A stretch of DNA of 31,740 nt. It comes from Symsagittifera roscoffensis (lineage: Eukaryota; Xenacoelomorpha; Acoela; Convolutidae). Below are positions 11,452 through 21,220 of this stretch, piece by piece; position 1 is the stretch's first letter; every line of letters starts with the position of its first letter. The notes beneath the pieces were generated by a model. The model worked only from the letters and a program-made list of their open reading frames with translations. It ran no database searches and was not told where the DNA came from. The translations under genes were made by a program, and so were the position numbers. The stretch lies in the NCBI RefSeq assembly GCF_963678635.1, contig NW_026971569.1, positions 1 to 31,740 on the forward strand, read 5' to 3'.

Positions 11452-14400
11452 ATACAAATTTTTTTCTATAATTTTTCTAACATGTATGCCCAAAATTCTA
11501 TGAAAAATTTTGCAAGATATATAAAAAGACTTGGTTTTTTTAAGAAGTGCTCAGAAACATTTCGTGTGTAATTTACAAAATGTTTCGTGGTTTTTTAAAA
11601 AAAAATCTTTTGCAAAAACATAACAGCTTTGCTCCCATGTGAAGGCGAAAAACGAAAAAAGATATTATTAAAAACTTGTTGTTTTAATGCTTAAAAATTT
11701 TCAATATTGATGACTTTGAGTGCTATACCAAATCTCAATACATTGTTTTTCTGGTATATTTGATCTCAAAAATAAAGCAAAAATTTCAAAAATTTTAATT
11801 ATAAAAAGTGCAAAAAAGACTTATTACAAATTGAATGAAATAAATTTTGTATTTCTTGAAAGGCGAAAAAACCCAAGAAAGTTTTTCTTTAAATACAAAT
11901 TTTTAATTGTTTTTTTTAAATATGTGTGCTCAAAATAATATGAAAAATTTCGCAAGATGAATAAGTAAAAAATTTTGGTTTTTTAAAAAAGGTTAAATTT
12001 TTTCATGAAACTTTTGTGTAAGATACAAATAATTTCGTTGTTTTTTAAAAAAATAATAATTTTCAATTAAATAACGTCTTTGTTTTCATTATTTGGCAAA
12101 AAAAAGTGTTTTTGGAAAATTGTTGTTTTAGTGGTTAAAAAAATCAATATTGATGACTTCGAGTGCTAATTCTTATCTTAATACTTTGATTTTCTTGGGA
12201 TTTTGATCAATATATATGCGAAAAAAACGGATTTCCTATCGAACAAAACTGGAATTGAGAAAATCATAAGTTTTAGTTATCAACAAGGGAAGAAAAATTA
12301 ATACAAAATTCTTAATATGGGAAAAATTTAAGGACATTTTTGTCAAAATACAACTTTTTCTATAATTTTTCAAGCATGTATGCTCAAAATTATATGAAAA
12401 GTTTTGCAAGTTATATAAGAAGACTTGGTTTTTTTAAGAAGTGATCAAAAACGTTTCTTGTGTATTATACAAAAGGTTTCGTGGTTTTTTAAAAAAAATC
12501 TTTTGCAAAAGCATAACAGCTTTGTTCCCATGTAAAGGCGAACAACGAAAAAATATATTCTGAAAACCTTGTTGTTTTATTGCTTAAAAAATTTCAATAT
12601 GGATGACTTTGAGTGGTAAACCCTATCTCAATACATTGTTTTTTTTGGTGCTTTTGATCAAAATACTTTCAAAAATTGGATTTGCCAACGATCAAAAATA
12701 AAGCAAAAATTTAAAAAATTTCAATTATAAAAAGTGCAAAAAAGACTTATTAAAAATTGAATGAATTAAATTTTGTATTTCTTGAAATGCAAAAAAACTC
12801 AAGGAAGCTTTTCTTTAAAACAAGTTTTCAATTGGTTTCATTTAATATGTTTGTTGTGCTCAAAATAATTTGAAATAATTCGCAAGATGAATAAGTAAAT
12901 AATTTTGATTTTTTGAAAAGGGTGAAATTTTTTCATAAAACTTTTGTGTAAGATGCAAATAATTTCGTGGTTTTTTGAAGAAAAAAACATTTCCAATAAA
13001 ATCTCGTCTTTGTTTTCATTATTTTGCGAAAAAAAAAGTAATTTTAGAAAAATTGTTGTTTTAGTGGTTAAAAAAATCAATATTGATGACTTCGAGTGCT
13101 AATTCCTATCTTAATACTTTGATTTTCTGGTGACTTTGATCAACATATATGCGAACAACGGATTTCCTATCAAAAAAACTAGAATTGAGAAAATCATAAG
13201 TTTTATTTATCAACAGTGCAAGAAAGACTTTTTACAAAGTTCTTAATATGAAAAAAATTAAGGACATTTTTCTCAAAATACAAACTTTTCCATAATTTTT
13301 CTATCATGAAAGCTCGAAATAATATGAAAAAGTTTGCAAGATATCTAAAGACTCGGTTTTTTAAGAAGTGCTCAAAAACTTTTTTGTGTAGTTTACAAAA
13401 TGTTTCGTGGTTTTTCGAAAAAATCTTTTGCAAAAACATAACAGCTTTGTTCCCATGTCAAGGCGAAAAACGAAAAAAGACATTCTTAAAAATTTGTTGT
13501 TTTATTGCTTGAAAAATTTCTTTATTGATGATTTTGAGTGCTATACCAAATCTCAATAAATTGTTTTTCTGGAGTTTTTGATCATCATACTTTCAAAAAA
13601 TGGGTTTCCCAACGATCAAAAATAAAGCAAAAATTTCAAAAATTTTAATTATAAAAAAAGCAAAAAAGACTTATTGCAAATTGAATGAAATAAATTTTGT
13701 ATTTCTTGAAATGCGAAAAAACTCCAGAAAATTTTTCTTTGAATACAAATTTTCAGTTGGTTTTAGTTGAAATGTGTGCTCAAAGTAATATGAAAAACTT
13801 TTTAAAGTTTTTATGAAAGAGTAATTTTAATTTTTTAAAAATGGTGAAATTTTTTCATGAAACTTTTGTGTAAGATACAAATAATTTCGTGGTTTTAAAA
13901 AAAACAATAATTTCCAATTAAATAACGTCTTTGTTTTCATTATTTCGCAAAAAACGAAAAAAGGTATTTTTGAAAATTGTTGTTTTAGTGGTTAAAAAAT
14001 CAACATTGATGACTTCGAGTGCTAATCCCTATCTTAATACTTTGATTTTCTGGTGATTTTGATGAACATATATGCGAAAAAAGCGGATTTCCTATCAAAC
14101 AATGCTAGAATTGAGAAAATCATAAGTTTTATTTATCAACAGTGCAAGAAAGATTTATTACAAAGTTCTTAATATGGGAAAAAAAGACATTTTCTCAAAA
14201 TACAAACTTTTCTATAACTTTTCTAATATGAATGCTCAAAATAATATGAAAAATTTTGCAAGATATATAAAGATTTGGTTTTTTTAAGAAGTGCTCAAAA
14301 AAATTTTTGTGTAATTTACAAAATGTTTCGTGGTTTCTTTAAAAAAACTTTTGCAAAAACATAACATCTTTGTTGTTCCCATGTAAAGGCGAAAAACAAA

Positions 14401-14876
14401 AAAAGCTATCCAAAAAAACTTGTTGTTTTATTGCTTAAAAATTTTCAATTTTGATGACTTTGAGTGCTATACACTATCTTGATACATTGTTTTTCTGGTG
14501 TTTTTGATCAACATATTTTCAAAAATAAAAAATAAAGCAAAAACTTCAACAATTTTAATTATAAAAAGTCCAAAAACGACTTATTACAAATTGATGAAAA
14601 TATTTTTGTATTTCTTGAAATGCAAAAAAAAACTCAAGGAAACTTTTCTTTAAAAAGTTTAAAAACAAAATTTTAGTTAGTTTTTGTATTATGTGTGCTC
14701 AAAATAAAATGAAAAAATTCGCAAGATGAAAAAATCAATAAGTTTTTGATGTTTTAAAAAACTGTGCACAAATTTTTTCATGTTATTTTTGTGTAACATG
14801 CATATATTTTAGTGTATTTTTTGAAAAAAAAATATTTCCAAATACGTCTTTGTTGTCATTAAAGCGCGAACAAAGC
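11452..14876. repeat. 3.43-kb higher-order repeat, copy 2
   Basis: This is a full-length second copy (3425 bp) of the unit at 8026. Corresponding landmarks are offset by 3422-3426 bp, with box 1 at 11708, 12153, 12601, 13086, 13527, 14009 and 14452. Differences from copy 1 are few: single substitutions and poly-A/poly-T length changes, about one per hundred bases where I compared them. One local difference lies near 13800-13825, where the copy 1 sequence around 10376-10400 is replaced. Confidence 0.95.
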
Positions 14877-17376
14877 ATACAAATTTTTTTCTATAATTTT
14901 TCTAACATGTATGCCCAAAATTCTATGAAAAATTTTGCAAGATATATAAAAAGACTTGGTTTTTTTAAGAAGTGCTCAAAAACATTTCGTGTGTAATTTA
15001 CAAAATGTTTCGTGGTTTTTTAAAAAAAAATCTTTTGCAAAAACATAACAGCTTTGCTCCCATGTGAAGGCGAAAAACGAAAAAAGATATTATTAAAAAC
15101 TTGTTGTTTTAATGCTTAAAAAGTTTCAATATTGATGACTTTGAGTGCTATACCAAATCTCAATACATTGTTTTTCTGGTATATTTGATCTCAAAAATAA
15201 AGCAAAAATTTCAAAAATTTTAATTATAAAAAGTGCAAAAAAGACTTATTACAAATTGAATGAAATAAATTTTGTATTTCTTGAAAGGCGAAAAAACCCA
15301 AGAAAGTTTTTCTTTAAATACAAATTTTTAATTGTTTTTTTAAAATATGTGTGCTCAAAATAATATGAAAAATTTCGCAAGATGAATAAGTAAATAATTT
15401 TGGTTTTTTAAAAAAGGTGAAATTTTTTCATGAAACTTTTGTGTAAGATACAAATAATTTCGTTGTTTTTAAAAAAAAAAATAATTTTCAATTAAATAAC
15501 GTCTTTGTTTTCATTATTTGGCAAAAAAAAGTGTTTTTGGAAAATTGTTGTTTTAGTGGTTAAAAAAATCAATATTGATGACTTCGAGTGCTAATTCTTA
15601 TCTTAATACTTTGATTTTCTTGGGATTTTGATCAATATATATATGCGAAAAAAACGGATTTCCTATCGAACAAAACTGGAATTGAGAAAATCATAAGTTT
15701 TAGTTATCAACAAGGGAAGAAAAATTAATACAAAATTCTTAATATGGGAAAAATTTAAGGACATTTTTGTCAAAATACAACTTTTTCTATAATTTTTCAA
15801 GCATGTATGCTCAAAATTATATGAAAAGTTTTGCAAGTTATATAAGAAGACTTGGTTTTTTTAAGAAGTGATCAAAAACGTTTCTTGTGTATTATACAAA
15901 AGGTTTCGTGGTTTTTTAAAAAAAATCTTTTGCAAAAGCATAACAGCTTTGTTCCCATGTAAAGGCGAACAACGAAAAAATATATTCTGAAAACCTTGTT
16001 GTTTTATTGCTTAAAAAATTTCAATATGGATGACTTTGAGTGGTAAACCCTATCTCAATACATTGTTTTTTTGGTGCTTTTGATCAAAATACTTTCAAAA
16101 ATTGGATTTGCCAACGATCAAAAATAAAGCAAAAATTTAAAAAATTTCAATTATAAAAAGTGCAAAAAAGACTTATTAAAAATTGAATGAATTAAATTTT
16201 GTATTTCTTGAAATGCAAAAAAACTCAAGGAAGCTTTTCTTTAAAACAAGTTTTCAATTGGTTTCATTTAATATGTTTGTTGTGCTCAAAATAATTTGAA
16301 ATAATTCGCAAGATGAATAAGTAAATAATTTTGATTTTTTGAAAAGGGTGAAATTTTTTCATAAAACTTTTGTGTAAGATGCAAATAATTTCGTGGTTTT
16401 TTGAAGAAAAAAACATTTCCAATAAAATCTCGTCTTTGTTTTCATTATTTTGCGAAAAAAAAAGTAATTTTAGAAAAATTGTTGTTTTAGTGGTTAAAAA
16501 AATCAATATTGATGACTTCGAGTGCTAATTCCTATCTTAATACTTTGATTTTCTGGTGACTTTGATCAACATATATGCGAACAACGGATTTCCTATCAAA
16601 AAAACTAGAATTGAGAAAATCATAAGTTTTATTTATCAACAGTGCAAGAAAGATTTATTACAAAGTTCTTAATATGGGAAAAAAAGACATTTTCTCAAAA
16701 TACAAATTTTTCTATAACTTTTCTAATATGAATGCTCAAAATAATATGAAAAATTTTGCAAGATATATAAAGATTTGGTTTTTTTAAGAAGTGCTCAAAA
16801 AAATTTTTGTGTAATTTACAAAATGTTTCGTGGTTTCTTTAAAAAAACTTTTGCAAAAACATAACATCTTTGTTGTTCCCATGTAAAGGCGAAAAACAAA
16901 AAAAGATATCCAAAAAAACTTGTTGTTTTATTGCTTAAAAATTTTCAATTTTGATGACTTTGAGTGCTATACACTATCTTGATACATTGTTTTTCTGGTG
17001 TTTTTGATCAACATATTTTCAAAAATAAAAAATAAAGCAAAAACTTCAACAATTTTAATTATAAAAAGTCCAAAAACGACTTATTACAAATTGATGAAAA
17101 TATTTTTGTATTTCTTGAAATGCAAAAAAAAACTCAAGGAAACTTTTCTTTAAAAACTTTAAAAACAAAATTTTAGTTAGTTTTTGTATTATGTGTGCTC
17201 AAAATAAAATGAAAAAATTCGCAAGATGAAAAAATCAATAATTTTTTGATGTTTTAAAAAACTGTGCACAAATTTTTTCATGTTATTTTTGTGTAACATG
17301 CATATATTTTAGTGTATTTTTTGAAAAAAAAATATTTCCAAATACGTCTTTGTTGTCATTAAAGCGCGAAAAAAGC
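14877..17376. repeat. 3.43-kb higher-order repeat, copy 3, with a 926-bp internal deletion
   Basis: This third copy is only 2500 bp. It follows copy 2 at a constant offset up to about 16653, then continues with sequence matching copy 2 from 14154. This removes 926 bp, exactly two monomers. At the join, a 49-bp tract (16605-16653) is identical to both 13179-13227 and 14105-14153. The copy ends at GCGCGAAAAAAGCA, after which the sequence leaves the higher-order unit. Confidence 0.93.
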
Positions 17377-18877
17377 AAAAAAAAAATCAAAAAATTTGAT
17401 GTGTTAGTGCTCAAAAAACATTTCAATATTGATGACTTCGTTAGAAAGATTTGGTTTTTTTAAGAAGTGCGTAAAAAAACTCTTTATGAAATTTGTGTAA
17501 TAAACAAAATTTTTCATGGTTTTTTTTAAAAAAAATCTGCAAAAACCAAACACCTTTGTTCTCATAAAAAGGCGAAACACGAAAAAAGTAACTATCAAAA
17601 ACTTTGTGTTTTAATGCTTAAAAAAATTCAAAATTGATGATTTGAGTGCTATACCTTATCTTATTACATTGTTTTTCTGGTGTTTTTGATCAACATACTT
17701 TCAAAAATTGGATTTCCTAACAAGAACAAAAACAAGAGCAAAAATTTTGGGTATTTTAATTCTCAAAAAAGCAAGAAAGATTTATTAAAAATTTCCTGAA
17801 ATGCGAAAAAAATCAAGGAAGTTCTTCTTTGAATACAAAATTTTCGTTGATTTTTCTAACAGGTGTGCTCACAAAAAAATGAAAAACATTGCAGGATGCA
17901 TAAGTTGTTTTGATTTTTTAAGAAGTGTGCAAAAAAGGTTTATGGTTTTTTTTGTAAGATGCAAATATTTTTGTGGTTTTTAAAAAAAATTCTTATAAAA
18001 AAACCTCTTTGTTCCCACTAAAATGAGACAAAACCCAAAATTCAATATTGATGACTTCGAGTGCTATTTTCTATCTTAATACATTGTTTGGTTGGTGTTT
18101 TTGATCAACATATTTGTAAAAGTTGGATTCCATAGCGATCACATCTAGAAATGAGAATTTCATATGTTTGAAATATCAACAGTGCAAGAAACGCTAGTTA
18201 TAAATTTCTTAAAATGCGAAAAAACTCAAGGAAGTTTTTCTCAAACTATAAAATTTTCCAACATAAGTGCTCACAATGAAATGAAGATGCAAAAATTGTC
18301 TTGGTTTTTTCAAGAAGTGTGCAAACTTTTTTTGAGTTTTTTATGCAATATACAAAATATTTCGTGGTTTTTTGAAAAAAGTTTTTGCAAAAACTTAACA
18401 TCTTTGTTCCCATGTAAAATCGAAAAACGAAAAAAGTAATTTTCAAAAACTTGTTGTTTTATTGCTTAAAAAATTTTAATATTGATGACTTTGAGTGCTA
18501 TACCCTCAATTCATTGTTTTCCGGGTGTTTTTGATCAACATATATGCAAAAATTCGATTTTCTAACGAAAAAAGCTCGAATTGAGAAATTAATACGTTTT
18601 ATTTATCAACAGTGCGCAAAAGACTGATTAAAATTTTGTAAAAAGCAAAAAGTTCTCGATTTTTTTTCTCAAAAATCAAAGTTTTCTTTGATTTTCCTAA
18701 CATGTCTGCTCAAAAAACTATGGAAAACTTCGCCAGACACATATATTGTTTTTTTCAAGAAGTGTGCTCTACAAAAATGCTAAAACGCAAAAAGTAAATA
18801 AAAAAAATTGCTGTTTTATTGCTTTAAAATTTTCATTAATTACTTTGTTCTATCACTAGAAATATACTACAATATAT
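17377..18877. repeat. Right block of diverged, truncated satellite monomers
   Basis: Box 1 recurs near 17430, 17636, 18049 and 18483. The first unit is only about 208 bp long: its box 1 stops after GATGACTTCG and jumps to mid-monomer sequence (GATTTGGTTTTTTTAAGAAG), so it carries an internal deletion. The block ends with a non-satellite stretch, ACTAGAAATATACTACAATA at 18855, that also marks the true right end of the array at 19670. Confidence 0.75.
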
Positions 18878-19692
18878 CGATGTATTGATGATTTTGAGTG
18901 ATGTACCCTATCTTAATATATTGGTATTTTCGAGAAGTGTGAAATTTTTTTTTGTGAAAGATACAAACTTTTCCATTTTTTCAAGATGCAAAAGCAGTTT
19001 TAACTTTTTTCAAGATGCAAAATTGTTTCGACTTTTTTAAGAAGTGTGTAAAAAAGTTTTCATGAATTTTTTTGTAAGATGAAGAATTATTTGTGTTTTT
19101 TTAAAAACCATTTGCAAAAACATAACATCTTTGCTCCCATGAAAAAGTGAAAAACGCAAATGGTAATTTTAAAACACTTATAGCTTAAAAAATTTCAATA
19201 CTGATGACTTCGAGTGCTGTTTCCTATCTTAATACTTTGTTTTTCTGTTGTTTTTCATCAACATATAATGCAAAAATTGGATTTTTTAACGAAAAAAACT
19301 CAAATTGAGAAATTCATACGTTTTAATTATTAACAGTGCGCGAAAGACTGATTACAATTGTTTATAATGCGAAAAAATTCATGGATTTTGTAAATCGAAA
19401 TACAAATTTTTCTTTGATTTTCCTAACATATGTGCTCAAAATAATATGGAAAACTTTGCAAGACGCATATATTGTTTTTAAGAAGTGTGCAAAAAAAGTT
19501 TTCCAATTGTTTGTGTAAGATGCAAAATTTTTTGTGGTTTAAAAAAAAACGTTCGTGAAAACATAAGATCTTTGTTATTACGAAATATGCTAAAAACGCA
19601 AAAAGTAAATTAAAAAAGAAACGTGTTATTTTATTGCCTTAAATTTTCATTATAAAATTTGTTCTATTCACTAGAAATATACTACAATATAT
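18878..19692. repeat. Terminal satellite segment bounded by duplicated flank sequence
   Basis: Two more monomers lie here, with box 1 near 18889 (truncated) and 19203. The segment sits between two copies of the same flank: 18855-18877 and 19670-19692 share ACTAGAAATATACTACAATA plus TAT, and weaker similarity extends about 40 bp to the left of each. This indicates that the array end, including some unique flank, was duplicated about 815 bp apart. Confidence 0.75.
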
Positions 19693-21172
19693 CTGAGAGG
19701 ATTTTCAGATTTTAAGATTTTAAAGTTATCTGAAGTTTCCATTTTCCATTATCTGAAGTAGATTTAGAATAATACGTTCTCAGGTTTAAATTAAACGATT
19801 GACTTAAAACGATTGAAATGAATGTCTTAATTTTTTTCAGAAAGTTTCTATTGCCCCAAATCAGTCTTTCCGTGATAATTAAGACAAAATTTAACAACAC
19901 TTTGAAACATTTATGTGAATATGGAAACTATGCCTGAAACAGTAAAAAAACTTAATTTTTTGGCCTTTTTGCCTAAATTAAATCTCAATTGTTTCAGTGA
20001 AATACGTGTTTAGATGTTTTAGGTTTAAAAGAAAGGTTTATTTAGCCGAAAAAAATTTCTCTAAATCTAAGATTTGAGACATTATTGTTTTTGAAAAGTT
20101 TATTTGGATTTCTGCTTAGTTGGAGCGTAAATTTGCATCAGACTAAAGAACTAGTTTCTTTTTTTTTGTTGTGAAATGAAGTAATTTAACAACTTAGCAT
20201 CTATTTTTCTGTTACTCTAGGCTGATAAAATCCATTTGACTTAAAAACTTTTAGGAAACTGACACGTTCTTCTCTCAAATAGTCAAAAGGTTCGATTGAC
20301 TTCAGCATAGTTTCGAGTAGTTTCGAACAATGGCTTGAGTGAGTTTTAGCCTAAATTTAGTAACAAAAAACCGATTTGCACATTTTGTGTATAAAACTTT
20401 TGAAAAGAAACATTTTCTGTTCAGAAAACTTTTTGCATTATCTGCCCAACCTTAAAAAAAATTAAACCAGTTTTTTTTACGACGCTAAGATAGTTACACA
20501 TAGAACATTTCAAATCATAATTGATTTGCCAAAAGTAAGAAAATTTTTTCTTACCCTGGTACATACGTGTAAACTGCAATCGTAAGTTTCTGTTTCGTAG
20601 CTGAAAACTCTTATCATAAGGAAACTCTTATCATATGGTCACTGGGAGAATCTATCACCAATACAGAGAGATTTCGCGCCGAGACCCTAAAACACGCTCA
20701 AAAAGGCTGAAAAGCTGAAACTATATCACCTATCTTTTTGCAATGGAAAACTTATTCTCTATCTTAATACAAAAAATATTCCCTATATCAAATTGCAAAC
20801 AGTATAACATAACCCACCAAAAGGACGTCTAAAGCCTTGCTTATTACATGGGGAGCAGCATGCAACAATCTGATTGTCTCATAAACAACTAGTGCCAACT
20901 CTCACATAGTACTAGTTTTCGAAATTGTAAAGAAAAATACGGCCTGTAAGCTCTTCAATTTTATACCATCGCAAAACACAGAAAACCGAACAAAATGTTT
21001 CAGATCAGAATTATGAAGGTGAAAATCACATCTCAAGTTTCTTTCGATGTTTTTTTTGCTTCAATTACATTATAGTAGTTAAGTAATTAAAAGAAATAGT
21101 CGGTCGCCATCCTAGCAAGACAATTTGATTGTTCTCTTAAGTTGTAATTATTCTTGAAGCATTCATGCGGGA
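19693..21172. other. Intergenic stretch between satellite array and CAP gene 3' end
   Basis: No convincing gene was found. Composition is less A/T-tract dominated than the array. It holds a short tandem repeat at 20605-20638 and a GC-richer patch around 20672-20687 (TTTCGCGCCGAGACCC). A 62-codon minus-strand frame at 19712-19900 has no recognisable motif and is probably chance. Confidence 0.6.
20605..20638. repeat. Two tandem copies of a 17-bp unit
   Basis: AAACTCTTATCATAAGG is followed directly by AAACTCTTATCATATGG, with one mismatch. This is a simple local duplication with no obvious function. Confidence 0.85.
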
Positions 21173-21178
21173 TTTATT
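21173..21178 (-). terminator. AATAAA polyadenylation signal of the CAP gene
   Basis: On the minus strand AATAAA lies about 43 bases past the TAA stop at 21221, in the context ACGTAATAAATCCCGC. That position and orientation are typical for a nematode 3' UTR, and it supports 21221 as the end of the last coding exon. Confidence 0.7.
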
Positions 21179-21220
21179 ACGTTTGAAGGCAGTTCCCAGT
21201 TTTTGAGAATTTTGAGATTT

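Larger units (their letters stand above)
530..19692. repeat. Large AT-rich tandem satellite array, about 42 monomers of 390-480 bp
   Basis: The same ordered boxes recur in one orientation throughout. Box 1 is GATGACTTCGAGTGCTAT followed by TATCTTAATACATTG and TTGATCAACAT. Later boxes are TTTCCTAACGATCAAA, CAACAGTGCAAGAAAGACTT, GTGTAAGATGCAAA, TTCGTGGTTTT and a tail near GCGAAAAACGCAAAAA. Box 1 starts near 1541, 1964, 2407, 2866, 3777, 4201, 4593, 5056, 5479, 5872, 6332, 7172, 7631, 8282, 8731, 9180, 9661, 10105, 10581, 11028, 11708 and so on to 19203. Spacing is mostly 390-480 bp, with a few hybrid units near 650-680 and one near 208. Reading frames are not conserved between diverged monomers, so coding is unlikely. 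I do not know a family name for this satellite. Confidence 0.93.

Noticed and set aside
501-19518. Many 60-100 codon open frames on both strands across the satellite, including a 72-codon frame repeated at 8294, 11720 and 15145
   Set aside because: They are rich in Phe, Lys, Asn and Ile, as expected from A/T tracts, and are not kept in frame between diverged monomers. The frames repeated three times are near-identical only because the DNA itself was recently triplicated.
19712-19900. 62-codon minus-strand ORF
   Set aside because: No motif and no convincing splice partners; length is within chance for this composition.
20288-20300. GGTTCGATT resembling a tRNA T-loop
   Set aside because: No matching acceptor, D or anticodon stems could be found around it.
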